Of a DNA stretch of 64,000 bases, positions 17,187 through 27,400 are shown piece by piece. Numbering within the stretch: the stretch's first letter is position 1; each line of letters begins with the position of its first letter. The notes beneath the pieces are model-generated. The model saw only the letters and a program-made list of their open reading frames with translations. It searched no databases and was not told the origin of the DNA. The stretch spans positions 1 through 64,000 of the forward strand of contig NZ_JABSNK010000013.1 in the NCBI RefSeq assembly GCF_013294005.1, written 5' to 3'. Made by a program: the position numbers and the translations under genes. This DNA comes from Flavobacterium gelidicaeli. GTDB taxonomy: Bacteria; Bacteroidota; Bacteroidia; Flavobacteriales; Flavobacteriaceae.

Positions 17187-18206
17187 ATGAAAAAATTAAT
17201 TCCTCTTTTTGCCCTAGCTGCAATCTTTGCCTCTTGCTCAACCACAAAAACCACTAAGATAGTTGACAATTCCGACCCAACAAAATACATGAACTCCATT
17301 ACCGTATCCGACTTAAAGACGCATCTTTACATCGTTGCTGCCGACTCAATGGAAGGACGTGAAACAGGTTCCGTTGGACAAAAAAAAGCCGGTAAATACT
17401 TGATTAGTCAATACAATAAAAACAACATTTCTTTTCCTAAAGCAGCTGAATCTTTTTATCAAAAAGTACCCGCAGCTTTCTTAAACGCAAAATACGGAGA
17501 GAATTTAAATGACTCTGAGAATATCTGGGCATTTATTGAAGGATCAGAAAAACCAGACGAAGTTGTTGTTGTCTCCGCACATTACGACCATGTAGGGATA
17601 AAAAATGGGGATGTTTACAATGGTGCTGATGATGACGGTTCAGGAACAGTAGCTTTGCTTGAAATTGCTCAAGCTTTTGCTATAGCTAAAAAAGAAGGAC
17701 ACGGACCCAAACGTTCTATCTTGTTTTTTCACGCCACAGGCGAAGAGCATGGACTATTAGGATCTAGTTATTATTCCGAAAATCCATTGTTCCCATTTGA
17801 GAACACCGTATCCGATATTAATATTGATATGATAGGACGTAGTGATGTTGCACATGCAAATTCTAACAACTATGTTTATTTAATAGGCGCTGATCGTTTA
17901 TCAAGTGATTTAGACACTATTTGCGCCCAAGCTAACTCAAAGTACATCAAAATGGACCTTGACTACACTTTTAACGATAAGAACGACCCAAATCATTTCT
18001 ACGAGCGTTCTGATCATTATAACTTTGCAAAGCATGGTATTCCATCTGTCTTCTTATTTAATGGTGTTCATGCTGATTACCATAAAAAGACGGACACTGT
18101 AGACAAAATTGAGTTTGACGCCTTGACAAAAAGAACCCAACTGGCTTTTACAATTGCTTGGGAGTTAGCAAATCGTGAAAACAGGCCTGTCGTAGACAAA
18201 AAATAA
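17187..18206 (+). CDS. M28 family peptidase lipoprotein (339 aa)
   Basis: MKKLIPLFALAAIFASC carries a lipobox with Cys17, so the enzyme is membrane anchored. The M28 zinc ligands are H132 (SAHYDH), D148 (NGADDDGSG), E186/E187 (TGEEHG), D214 (INIDMIG) and H299 (HADYHKKTDT). It is shorter than the M28 protein at 8138, lacks its insert and has Asp at the fourth ligand. The predicted role is aminopeptidase removal of N-terminal residues from peptides. It follows the dienelactone hydrolase gene closely on the same strand. Confidence 0.9.
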   Translation: MKKLIPLFALAAIFASCSTTKTTKIVDNSDPTKYMNSITVSDLKTHLYIVAADSMEGRETGSVGQKKAGKYLISQYNKNNISFPKAAESFYQKVPAAFLNAKYGENLNDSENIWAFIEGSEKPDEVVVVSAHYDHVGIKNGDVYNGADDDGSGTVALLEIAQAFAIAKKEGHGPKRSILFFHATGEEHGLLGSSYYSENPLFPFENTVSDINIDMIGRSDVAHANSNNYVYLIGADRLSSDLDTICAQANSKYIKMDLDYTFNDKNDPNHFYERSDHYNFAKHGIPSVFLFNGVHADYHKKTDTVDKIEFDALTKRTQLAFTIAWELANRENRPVVDKK

Positions 18207-18218
18207 CTATAATTATTA

Positions 18219-18319
18219 GGGCACATCCTTGCTTTCACTATCGTTACAGCAAGACCAGGCTATCCGTTGCAATCTCCCGAAAAAAAACGGGAGGATTTAC
18301 ACTACTATCCTTTGTGCAA
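18219..18319. repeat. Dispersed repeat 'AGGCTAT..CTCCC..GGGAGGATTT' copy 1
   Basis: Contains AGGCTATCCGTTGCAATCTCCC, a short A-rich loop, and GGGAGGATTTACACTACTATCC, with a CTCCCg/cGGGAG hairpin in the middle. A second copy with the same order is at 30589-30667. It follows the M28 peptidase gene and is followed by a terminator-like hairpin. Confidence 0.8.
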
Positions 18320-18320
18320 A

Positions 18321-18357
18321 AAAAAGAGCGCTTTGATCTATTTAAAGCGCTCTTTTT
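18321..18357. terminator. Terminator hairpin
   Basis: AAAAAGAGCGCTTT (18321-18334) pairs exactly with AAAGCGCTCTTTTT (18344-18357), leaving a 9-base loop and A/T runs on both sides; it can stop transcription from the peptidase gene. Confidence 0.85.
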
Positions 18358-18380
18358 ATTATTTGAGTTTATTCCACAAA

Positions 18381-18408
18381 AAAAGCCTCTCATTTCTGAG
18401 AGGCTTTT
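18381..18408 (-). terminator. Terminator of tRNA-His
   Basis: AAAAGCCTCTCA (18381-18392) pairs with TGAGAGGCTTTT (18397-18408) around a 4-base loop; on the minus strand it ends in a T-run just after the tRNA. Confidence 0.85.
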
Positions 18409-18416
18409 GCTTTCTG

Positions 18417-18491
18417 GGTGGGAGACGGGGCTCGAACCCGCGACCCTCGGTACCACAAACCGATGCTCTAACCAACTGAGCTACAACCACC
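18417..18491 (-). tRNA. tRNA-His (anticodon GTG)
   Basis: On the minus strand a D-arm (GTAGCTCAGTTGGTTAGAGC), a perfect 5-bp anticodon stem (TCGGT/ACCGA) with loop TTGTGGT, and a T-arm with TTCGAGC are clear. The anticodon is GTG. The extra G-1 opposite C73 identifies histidine. The acceptor stem GTGGTTG/CTCCCAC has two mismatched pairs (T5-C68 and T6-T67). No CCA is encoded. Confidence 0.93.
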
Positions 18492-18567
18492 ATTTGCTCT
18501 TAGCGGTGGCAAAGATACAACTAAAGTTTACTTCTGCAAACATTTTTTATAAAAAAATTGAACAAAA

Positions 18568-19284
18568 TTATATTAAATCACCTAAACTATTGACAGCCAA
18601 ATACCTTTCAACAGTAAAACCTTCGGCATGTTCTACCCCTGCCAAACGCCCAAGGTCTCTAGAACGATAATTCAAGCTTTCTAGAAAATTCTTTGAACTA
18701 ATTGGTGATTCTGGTTCTTTAGAATTTGGATCATAAAATTGCGAACCGTAAGCTAATATCGATTCTGTTTTTTTATCTGAAAAACCAGTAATATCAACCA
18801 CAAAATCTGGAACAACATTTTTCCATTGAATGTAGTGGTACACTAATTTTGGTCTCCATGCATCTTGCTTCACTCCATCGATATCCGTTTCAATACGTAC
18901 AAGACCCGATAAGAAACAAGCGTCAGAAACTAATTTACTTCCTTTTGCGTGATCAATATGTCGGTCATCGATTGCGTTACACAACACAATCTCTGGTTTA
19001 TATTTACGAATCATTTTGATAACCTCTAATTGGTGTTGCTCATCGTTAGTAAAAAAGCCGTCGCGCATATCTAGATTCTCTCTTACTGAAACCCCTAATA
19101 TCTCAGCGGCCGCAGTAGCTTCTTGATGGCGAATCGTTGCCGATCCTCTCGTCCCTAATTCTCCACGTGTTAAATCTACAATTCCAACCTTTTTCCCTAA
19201 AGAAATCTCTTTTAATATTGTTCCCGCACAACCTAATTCTACATCATCTGGATGTGCCCCAAAAGCTACTATATCTAATTTCAT
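18568..19284 (-). CDS. bshB1: Bacillithiol biosynthesis deacetylase BshB1
   Basis: A LmbE/PIG-L family zinc deacetylase (238 aa) that removes the acetyl group from GlcNAc-malate in the second step of bacillithiol synthesis. The zinc motif AHPDD is at residues 10-14 and a further ligand region is DDRHIDHAKG (about 106-115). DLTRGELGTRGSATIR is characteristic of BshB1. It lies upstream of nothing on its strand except tRNA-His. bshA and bshC are not in the window. Confident family assignment. Confidence 0.92.
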   Translation of the reverse strand: MKLDIVAFGAHPDDVELGCAGTILKEISLGKKVGIVDLTRGELGTRGSATIRHQEATAAAEILGVSVRENLDMRDGFFTNDEQHQLEVIKMIRKYKPEIVLCNAIDDRHIDHAKGSKLVSDACFLSGLVRIETDIDGVKQDAWRPKLVYHYIQWKNVVPDFVVDITGFSDKKTESILAYGSQFYDPNSKEPESPISSKNFLESLNYRSRDLGRLAGVEHAEGFTVERYLAVNSLGDLI

Positions 19285-19332
19285 TATCTAATTATTTATT
19301 ATTATTCTGTAATCGTATTATTTTTCTTTCTT

Positions 19333-20415
19333 CTAAAACAACACCTTTTTCATTGTCATGGATTTATTAGCGCTCTCTTTCCACTCTTTTGTAGGATCAC
19401 TGTCCTTTGTAATTCCGCACCCCATAAACAAGTGCGCTTTAGTGGAACCTGGTTTTCCATTAGTTTCAATTTTCATGCACCGCAAATTCACGTATAAATC
19501 TGATTGTAATTTTTCGTTTTTAATTCCCCTCTTATTGAGTTCTCCTAAAAAGCCTGTATAATATTCCCTCTGGTAGCCTTCGTTTTCTAGGATAAACTCT
19601 TTGGCTACAGCCTTAGGCAATCCACAAACTGCGGGCGTAGGATGTAAAACAGCGACAACTTGCTTTAGATTAGAATGATCGTCCATGATTCCCTCAATGT
19701 CCGTTTTTATATGCAATAAGTTACCTGCTTGCAACGTATACGGACTAGATACTGAAACCTCCGTAGTCAGCTCTTTTAGATTATCAATAATGAAATCAGT
19801 TACAAATTGTTGCTCTTCCATTTCTTTCTTTTCCCAAACTACGTCAGTCGTCTTTTTAAACTTCTGCGTTCCCGCCAAAGCCATTGTGTAAAAACGTTTT
19901 TTTCTTGCGTTTAATAAATGTTCTGGAGTTGCTCCTATCCACATTCCTATTTTGGGATGGTACCAGCAGTAACAAAAAGCAGTGGGATACGTTTGCACTA
20001 ATTTGGTGAAAACCGAAACCAATTCAAATTCAGGAACCGCAATAATTTCTTTTCGAGACAAAACAACCTTACTCATGTCCCCGTTAACAATGCTGTCAAT
20101 TGCTTTTTGTACAACTTTTTCAAAAGCTTCTTTTCCGGTGTTGTCTTTTGGTATATCTTGATTGTCGACCGTTTTTATTTTGACCACGCTCATTTTAGAC
20201 TCTAATTTCAACGCCTGATCTTTAGGAATCAAAAGCATTTGATTATTTTCAAATGGCGCAAATACAAACCCAACTTCGTCTAGGCTTTCAGCAAAATATA
20301 AATGGTCATTTTTTTGAAAATAACCTATTACTTTATTCTTATTGGGTTTTCTATAAATTACAAAAGGCAGTTGTTGCGCTTCTTGCTGTTTTACTTTAAT
20401 GAAAAAATCAATCAT
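19333..20415 (-). CDS. menF: Isochorismate synthase
   Basis: A chorismate-binding enzyme (360 aa) that converts chorismate to isochorismate, the entry to menaquinone synthesis. Conserved blocks are VVLSRKE, GATPEHLL, MALAGTQK, HPTPAVCGLPK (about residues 240-250), YYTGFLGE and the magnesium-binding GCGITKDSDPTKEW near the C-terminus. The N-terminus is variable as in the family. It is preceded, 39 bases away, by a hotdog thioesterase, a pairing that suggests a menaquinone gene set. menD is not seen here. Confidence 0.9.
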   Translation of the reverse strand: MIDFFIKVKQQEAQQLPFVIYRKPNKNKVIGYFQKNDHLYFAESLDEVGFVFAPFENNQMLLIPKDQALKLESKMSVVKIKTVDNQDIPKDNTGKEAFEKVVQKAIDSIVNGDMSKVVLSRKEIIAVPEFELVSVFTKLVQTYPTAFCYCWYHPKIGMWIGATPEHLLNARKKRFYTMALAGTQKFKKTTDVVWEKKEMEEQQFVTDFIIDNLKELTTEVSVSSPYTLQAGNLLHIKTDIEGIMDDHSNLKQVVAVLHPTPAVCGLPKAVAKEFILENEGYQREYYTGFLGELNKRGIKNEKLQSDLYVNLRCMKIETNGKPGSTKAHLFMGCGITKDSDPTKEWKESANKSMTMKKVLF

Positions 20416-20454
20416 AATATTCTGCGTTTATTAGCCTACATTACAAGTATCAAT

Positions 20455-20886
20455 CTATTGTTGTGGTGTTTTGGTTAGCACCATATTAGTCAATTTACAA
20501 AGCGAAATCAAATTTCCTTCTTCGTCAGTAATCTTGATCTCCCAGAGATGCAAACTTCTTCCTTTATGAATTATCCTAGCGGTTCCGTAAACAACACCTA
20601 CGCGAATACTCTTTAGATGATTAGCTGATATTTCTATTCCGCGTACCTCTTGTTCTTTTGGATCAATAAAAAAATGAGAAGCCGCACTTCCTACACTTTC
20701 CGCCAAAGCTACCGAAGCACCTCCATGTAACAATCCCATAGGTTGGTGCACCGAAGCGTTCACAGGCATTTTAGCCACTAAAAACCCCTCACCTGCATCT
20801 ATATATTCAATTTGCAATGTTTCCATCAAAGTATTCTTAGAGAACTCATTGCAATATTGAAGCATTTTATCTTTATCTAATCCCAT
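20455..20886 (-). CDS. PaaI-like hotdog thioesterase
   Basis: A 143-residue hotdog-fold acyl-CoA thioesterase. The helix HGGASVALAESVGSAAS (about residues 54-70) carries the usual catalytic acidic residue (E62-like). The ATG at 20886 is preferred over the TTG at 20889. Lying directly before menF, it may hydrolyse 1,4-dihydroxy-2-naphthoyl-CoA in menaquinone synthesis, but other thioesters are possible; sequence alone does not decide. Confidence 0.85.
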   Translation of the reverse strand: MGLDKDKMLQYCNEFSKNTLMETLQIEYIDAGEGFLVAKMPVNASVHQPMGLLHGGASVALAESVGSAASHFFIDPKEQEVRGIEISANHLKSIRVGVVYGTARIIHKGRSLHLWEIKITDEEGNLISLCKLTNMVLTKTPQQ

Positions 20887-21003
20887 CAATTTAGTTTATT
20901 AAGAATGTAAAAATAAATAAAAGATGACACACTAAACAGTAAAATGAAGCCTTATTCTGAAATCGAATTAGTTTTTTCCTATTTTTACAAAAAAACAAAG
21001 ACA

Positions 21004-22521
21004 ATGCGCTACCTAATTTTACCTTTTATTATTGTAATCCTATTATTGGCCAGCGCATGTCGATCAGACTTTGAAACTGTGGCAAGTTCACGACAGCTTA
21101 CTTTTTCAAAAGATACTATCTATTTAGACACTGTTTTTACAAACATAGGCTCAAGTACTTACCGCCTAAAAGTTTATAACACCAGCAAAAAAGACATCAA
21201 TATCCCCACCGTTAAATTAGGAAAAGGGTTGGATTCAAAATACAGAATGACCGTGGACGGCATGCAAGGAAATGAAGGTAAATTATTTTCTAACGTTGAA
21301 ATATTAGCTAAAGACAGTCTTTATATTTTTATAGAAACCACCGCAAGTAGTACTGATGCAAACCCCACTGATTTTCTTTATACAGATAATATTGAATTTG
21401 ATGCGGGAGCCAACTTGCAAACCATTCCGCTTGTTACGTTAATTCAAGATGCCGTTTTCTTGTATCCAAAACGATTTGCCGATGGAACAACAGAAACACT
21501 TCCCTTAGCAGACAGTCAAGAAATAAGTGGATTTTATCTTGATGAAAATGATCCTATAAATGGCAATGAACTACATTTCACAAATAAAAAACCTTATGTA
21601 ATTTATGGATATGCTGCCGTGCCTAACAACAAAACGGCGATTTTTGACGCAGGAAGCAGGGTGTTTTTTCATACTGATTCAGGTTTAATAGTGGGTAAAA
21701 ATGCTTCATTACAAATTAACGGAAGCGCCTCTAATAGCACCGCTCTAGAAAACGAAGTGGTCTTTGAAGGCGATCGTCTAGAACCTGAATATGCAGCTGT
21801 TCCTGGACAATGGGGCGCAATTTGGCTTACAGATGGCAGTACAAACCACAGCATTAACCACCTAACGGTTAAAAACGCAACAATAGGATTATTGATTCAA
21901 AACAATGATGGGACAACGGTTGAAATCAAAAATAGCCAGTTTTACAATTCCTCAAACTATGGAATTTTAGCCCAAACAGCCATTATAGCAGCTGAAAACA
22001 TTGTCATCAATGCAGCAGGAACCACGGCATTGTCTTGCTCTCATGGTGGGAATTACACTTTTAACCACAGCACCTTTAACAACAACTGGAATAGTTCATC
22101 ACAACTTACAGTAGCGATCAGTAATTATATTTCAGGAGCAATTCCCGAAGCAAATGACCTTACAAAAGCAACTTTTACAAATTGCATTATTTATGGTAAC
22201 AATACAAATCAATTACAGTTAGCACAAAAAAGTACTGCAGCATTTAATTACCAATTTTCAAATTGCTTAATAAAATACACTGAGAATTCAACAACAGCTG
22301 AATATCAATTTAAAACTGATGCTACACATTACAATAATATTATTTTAAATCAGAATCCAAAGTTTTTCAACACCAGTCAAAACAAACTTAACATTGATGA
22401 GAATTCGGCTGCTTTCGCAAAAGGGACTTCGGCTTACTTAATTCCGCTAGACATTCTCGGAAATACCCGAACAAGTCCTCCAGATCTTGGCGCGTATCAA
22501 AGTATGGCGTTTCCAAAATAA
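21004..22521 (+). CDS. Beta-helix lipoprotein (505 aa)
   Basis: The start at 21004 gives MRYLILPFIIVILLLASAC with lipobox Cys19; the frame is open back to 20944 but the upstream 20 residues would precede the signal. An N-terminal domain (about 20-160) with paired strands is followed by repeated N-rich turns (about 200-450: NHSINHLTVKNATIGLLI, IKNSQFYNSSNYGIL, FTNCIIYGNN) typical of a right-handed parallel beta helix. The end, DILGNTRTSPPDLGAYQ, is the common terminus of such surface proteins. Carbohydrate binding or cleavage is possible; no catalytic residues are assigned. Confidence 0.85.
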   Translation: MRYLILPFIIVILLLASACRSDFETVASSRQLTFSKDTIYLDTVFTNIGSSTYRLKVYNTSKKDINIPTVKLGKGLDSKYRMTVDGMQGNEGKLFSNVEILAKDSLYIFIETTASSTDANPTDFLYTDNIEFDAGANLQTIPLVTLIQDAVFLYPKRFADGTTETLPLADSQEISGFYLDENDPINGNELHFTNKKPYVIYGYAAVPNNKTAIFDAGSRVFFHTDSGLIVGKNASLQINGSASNSTALENEVVFEGDRLEPEYAAVPGQWGAIWLTDGSTNHSINHLTVKNATIGLLIQNNDGTTVEIKNSQFYNSSNYGILAQTAIIAAENIVINAAGTTALSCSHGGNYTFNHSTFNNNWNSSSQLTVAISNYISGAIPEANDLTKATFTNCIIYGNNTNQLQLAQKSTAAFNYQFSNCLIKYTENSTTAEYQFKTDATHYNNIILNQNPKFFNTSQNKLNIDENSAAFAKGTSAYLIPLDILGNTRTSPPDLGAYQSMAFPK

Positions 22522-22576
22522 TGTCTGGAAAAGAAAAAAAAAAACACCAATACCATTTACAAAATAGGCTAATTAT

Positions 22577-22597
22577 CAGTTCAAGCGGAGTCGAGAA
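22577..22597. repeat. Copy of the GAGCGGAGTCGAGA repeat core
   Basis: CAGTTCAAGCGGAGTCGAGA matches the head of the repeat units at 7540-7813 with one change. Only the head is present. Confidence 0.7.
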
Positions 22598-22730
22598 TCA
22601 TTATTATATTATCACTGCGCGCAATATGTCAAAAATCAGACAAGTTATATTGTGTTTTTTCGGTTGTTCAATATTTTAAAAACAATCATTAACTTAAAAA
22701 TTTCTTAACATATTGTATTCCTAAATGAGA

Positions 22731-22738
22731 TAGATTTG
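22731..22738 (+). promoter_or_regulatory. -7 element before endonuclease gene
   Basis: TAGATTTG matches TAnnTTTG. It lies 69 bases before the preferred start at 22807 and only 15 before the alternative ATG at 22753, which favours the downstream start. Confidence 0.45.
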
Positions 22739-22806
22739 CGGCGAATAACAGCATGATAAAAAAATCTTTGTTTCCCCCAATTAACAACCCAAATCTATTT
22801 AATTTT

Positions 22807-24381
22807 ATGAAAAAAATCTACTCCTTTGTATTTCTTATGAGTATTAAAGTAACCATGGCGCAAATTCCGTCAAATTATTACTCCACATCTACAGGAACAG
22901 GCTACACTTTAAAAACGCAACTGTACAACATTATAAAAGGCCATACTGATAATGGTTATAATGGACTTTATACCACTTACCAAACATCTGACGTGGATAA
23001 TTTTTATGAAAAAGATGGTACTGTTTTAGATATGTATTCAGAAAAACCAAGTGGAACAGATCCTTACAATTACAGTACCACGAGCACCCAAAGATGTGGT
23101 ACATACGCTAAAGAGGGCGATTGTTACAACAGAGAACATGTTATACCACAATCTACTTTTAATTCTACTGCACCTATGGTTTCTGACGCGCATTTCATCA
23201 CACCTACAGATGGAAAAGTAAACGGACAACGCTCTAATTATCCACACGGAACCGTTTCAACAGCAACTTGGACCTCGTTAAATGGTAGTAAATTAGGAAC
23301 TAGCGCTGTCTCTGGTTATACCGGAACTGTATTTGAACCTATTGATGAATTCAAAGGAGACATTGCTCGCATGTATTTCTATTTTGCCACCCGTTATGAA
23401 ACTACTGTTTCTGGTTACTCCTACCCTATGTTCAATGGAACCAGCAATCAAGTTTTTACAACTGCTTTTTTAAACATGTTATTAGCTTGGAACACACTTG
23501 ACCCTGTAAGTCCAAGAGAAGTAGCCCGTAACAATGCCATCTATGCAACCCAAAACAATAGAAATCCATACATTGACCACCCAGAATATGTACAAAAGGT
23601 ATGGAACGCAACTGCAGATACATCAACTAGTGGCGCTACAGATCTTTACTTTTCAGAATATATTGAAGGTTCTTCAAATAATAAGGCACTCGAAATTTCA
23701 AACTCCACAGCCGGTACCATTAACTTAAGTGTGTATAGCATCAAGAAACAAACCAATGGATCTGGATCTTGGAGTACAGGAATCACATTGAGTGGTAGTT
23801 TAAGTAAAGGAAGCAAATACACCTTTGTCAACAGCGCTATGGCTTCAAGTTGTTTCTCAACCACAGCGGCAAACATCAGCACCACTGCTACAGAATTAGC
23901 TTTTAACGGAAATGACCCTGTAGGTTTGTTTAAAAATGGAGTACTTATTGATATTATTGGTACATACAATGGCGGATCCGCAAATTTTGCTGCAGATGTA
24001 ACTTTAAGAAGAAAAGCTACCGTAACAGGACCTACAACTACATTTAACAAAACTACGAACTGGGATACTTATTCATCAGATACTTGCAGTAATTTAGGTA
24101 GCAAAACAATACAGACTACCACAAAAACAGCAATTACTGCTGAGGAAGCTATTGCAGAGGAAACTCTAATTTATCCAAACCCTTCGCATGGTGATTTTAT
24201 AATTTACAACAGCAACAAACAATATGCTGTGACCATTTACAACCTTATTGGTCAAGTTATTTTTGAACAAAACAGTAGTAACAACACTACTTTATCTATA
24301 AAAAACATGCCTAAAGGAATGTATCTTGTTAAAATCAATGACGAAAAGCACACTACTACTAAAAAAATCATAATCAATTAG
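22807..24381 (+). CDS. Secreted endonuclease I with LTD and T9SS sorting domain
   Basis: The start at 22807 gives signal peptide MKKIYSFVFLMSIKVTMAQ; the frame is open to 22753. The endonuclease I domain (about residues 30-260) shows CYNREHVIPQSTF with H111 as likely general base (numbered from 22807) and SDAHFITPTDGKVNGQRSN. A lamin-tail domain follows (about 275-415; DLYFSEYIEGSSNNKALEI). The final ~75 residues (YPNPSHGDF ... GMYLVKINDEKHTTTKKI) are a Por/type IX sorting domain, so it is exported through the outer membrane. The role is extracellular degradation of DNA or RNA for nutrients. Confidence 0.93.
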   Translation: MKKIYSFVFLMSIKVTMAQIPSNYYSTSTGTGYTLKTQLYNIIKGHTDNGYNGLYTTYQTSDVDNFYEKDGTVLDMYSEKPSGTDPYNYSTTSTQRCGTYAKEGDCYNREHVIPQSTFNSTAPMVSDAHFITPTDGKVNGQRSNYPHGTVSTATWTSLNGSKLGTSAVSGYTGTVFEPIDEFKGDIARMYFYFATRYETTVSGYSYPMFNGTSNQVFTTAFLNMLLAWNTLDPVSPREVARNNAIYATQNNRNPYIDHPEYVQKVWNATADTSTSGATDLYFSEYIEGSSNNKALEISNSTAGTINLSVYSIKKQTNGSGSWSTGITLSGSLSKGSKYTFVNSAMASSCFSTTAANISTTATELAFNGNDPVGLFKNGVLIDIIGTYNGGSANFAADVTLRRKATVTGPTTTFNKTTNWDTYSSDTCSNLGSKTIQTTTKTAITAEEAIAEETLIYPNPSHGDFIIYNSNKQYAVTIYNLIGQVIFEQNSSNNTTLSIKNMPKGMYLVKINDEKHTTTKKIIIN

Positions 24382-24406
24382 TTAAACACAAAATAACATT
24401 GATTTT

Positions 24407-24434
24407 AAAAGCGGCAATTTTGCCGCTTTTTTTT
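24407..24434 (+). terminator. Terminator after endonuclease I
   Basis: AAAAGCGGCAA (24407-24417) pairs with TTGCCGCTTTT (24420-24430), followed by a T-run. Confidence 0.88.
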
Positions 24435-24458
24435 ATTAGCATTTTCATCTTAATTAAC

Positions 24459-24466
24459 TAAATTTG
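24459..24466 (+). promoter_or_regulatory. -7 element before purL
   Basis: TAAATTTG matches TAnnTTTG, 27 bases before the purL ATG at 24494. It spans the alternative upstream start at 24464, which argues against that start. Confidence 0.5.
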
Positions 24467-24493
24467 CAACGCAATACAACAAACTACACAACA

Positions 24494-27400
24494 ATGATCC
24501 ATTTCTTTGAAAACCAAAGCAAAACAGTTTTTGCAGTACAGACGCAAAACGAAATTTCGGCTCAAGACATTTCAAAATTAAACTGGCTTTTTGCCAATTC
24601 GCATAAGATAGAAAAATCCGTATTGACGGATTTTTTTGTTGGACCTCGCGCCACAATGATCACTCCATGGAGTACTAATGCTGTTGAAATCACTCAAAAC
24701 ATGGGTATTTCAGGAATTATTAGAATCGAAGAATTTAAAGCAGTAGCCGAAGATTTCTCTGATTTTGACCCTATGCTTTCGCAAAAGTACAGTGCATTGA
24801 ATCAAGATCTTTTCACAATAAACATTGCTCCTGAAGCGATTTTAGATATTGAGGACATTGCAGGGTACAACCAATCAGAAGGTTTGGCTTTAAGCCCCGA
24901 GGAAGTAACGTATCTAGATAATCTAGCTACTAAAATTGGTAGAAAATTGACTGATTCAGAAGTTTTTGCATTCTCGCAAGCCAATTCAGAGCACTGTCGT
25001 CACAAGATCTTCAATGGAACATTTGTAATCGATGGTGTAGAAATGCCTTCATCATTATTCAAATTAATCAAAAAAACATCACAAGAAAACCCGAACGATA
25101 TCGTTTCGGCATACAAAGATAACGTGGCTTTTGTAAAAGGACCACGCGTTGAACAGTTTGCTCCAAAGAGTGCTGACAAAGCAGACTTTTATGAAGTTAA
25201 AGAGTTTGACTCAGTAATTTCATTAAAAGCAGAAACACACAATTTCCCTACAACCGTAGAGCCTTTTAATGGTGCTGCAACAGGAGCTGGTGGAGAAATC
25301 AGAGACCGTTTAGCAGGAGGACAAGGATCTTTACCGCTTGCAGGAACGGCAGTTTACATGACATCGTACTCTCGTTTAGAGTCCCAAGACTCTGCTCAAG
25401 ATAAGAGACCATGGGAAAACGGAATGACAGAAAGAAAATGGTTATACCAAACTCCGATGGACATTCTGATCAAAGCTTCAAATGGAGCTTCTGATTTTGG
25501 AAATAAATTTGGACAACCACTTATTACAGGTTCAATTCTAACATTCGAACATGAAGAAGATGCGCGCAAGCTTGGTTTTGACAAAGTGATCATGCAAGCA
25601 GGTGGAATAGGATACGGAAAATTAGATCAAGCCATAAAAAAGAAACCACAAACAGGAGACAAAATCGTTATTCTAGGTGGAGAAAATTATAGAATTGGAA
25701 TGGGTGGAGCGGCAGTTTCCTCTGCAGATACAGGTGCTTTTAGTTCCGGTATTGAATTAAATGCTATCCAGCGTTCGAATCCAGAAATGCAAAAACGTGC
25801 TGCTAATGCCATTCGTGGATTAGTGGAAAGTGATGTTAACCCAATTGTTTCTATTCACGATCACGGAGCAGGTGGACACTTAAACTGTCTATCAGAACTA
25901 GTAGAAGAAACAGGTGGATTAATTGATCTTGATAAATTACCTGTGGGTGACCCTACCCTTTCGGCAAAAGAAATTATTGGTAACGAGTCACAAGAAAGAA
26001 TGGGACTTGTTATTGCTAAAGAAAATATTGATATTTTACAACGCATTGCAGACAGAGAGCGTTCTCCTATGTATCAAGTAGGTGATGTAACGGGCGATCA
26101 TCGTTTTACATTCGAATCAAAAACTACTGGTGCTAAACCTATGGATTATGCCCTTGAAGATTTCTTTGGTAGTTCTCCAAAAGTTGTAATGAACGATAAG
26201 AACATTGATAGAAATTATGCCGACTTAGAATATAGCGTTAAAAATATCTCAACTTATTTAGAGCAAGTATTACAGCTAGAAGCAGTTGCTTGTAAAGACT
26301 GGTTGACAAATAAAGTAGACCGCTGTGTAGGTGGAAAAGTAGCCAAGCAACAAACGGCAGGACCTTTACAATTGCCATTGAATAACTGTGGTGTAATGGC
26401 CCTAGATTACAACGGTAAAGAAGGTGTTGCTACCTCAATTGGCCACTCGCCTATCGCGTCCTTAATTGATCCTGTTGCAGGAACAAGAACGGCAATTGCT
26501 GAGTCTTTATCTAATATCGTATGGGCTCCTATAAAAGGTGGTTTAGACGGAATTTCACTTTCGGCTAACTGGATGTGGGCTTGTAAAAATGAAGGCGAAG
26601 ACGCTCGTTTGTATGCAGCTGTTCAAAGTTGTTCAGATTTTGCAATCGAATTAGGAGTGAATATTCCAACTGGGAAAGATTCGCTTTCAATGAAACAACG
26701 TTATCCAAACGACGAGGTAATTGCGCCAGGAACGGTAATTATTTCGGCCGGTGGAAACTGTACTGATATTCAAAAAGTAGTTGAACCTGTGCTTCAAAGA
26801 GACGGGGATTCTATTTATTACATTAATTTGTCGCAAGATGAGTTCAAACTAGGCGGTTCTTCGTTTGCACAAACATTGAACAAAATAGGAAAAGACGCAC
26901 CAACTATAAAAGATGCTGCTTTCTTCAAAAAAGCCTTTAATACAATACAAGAATTGATTCTTGACAATCAAATTTTAGCTGGACACGATATAGGAAGTGG
27001 TGGTTTGATCACAACTTTACTAGAGATGTGTTTTGCAGATGTGAATTTGGGTGCCAAAATTGATTTCTCTGTTTTTGAGGAAAAAGACATTATCAAATAC
27101 CTTTTTGCTGAGAACATTGGTCTTGTCTTTCAAGCAAAAAATGATGCTGAGTTAGAAGCTAAATTAAATACAAACGGTGTTTCTTTCTACAAACTAGGAA
27201 CAGTTACCACTAGTGCCAAAATAGAATTTAGTTCTTGTGCATTAGATATTGCACACTACAGAGATATTTGGTTCAAAACCTCTTTCTTACTAGATCAAAA
27301 ACAATCCAAAAACGGAACAGCGGAAGCACGTTTTGACAATTATAAAAACCAAGCATTACAGTTTACTTTCCCTGCTCATTTTACAGGTAAAAAACCAGTA

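Noticed and set aside
18267..18670. Open frames of 70 and 118 codons across this segment
   Set aside because: They run over a dispersed repeat, two terminator hairpins and tRNA-His; the protein text is just translated tRNA.
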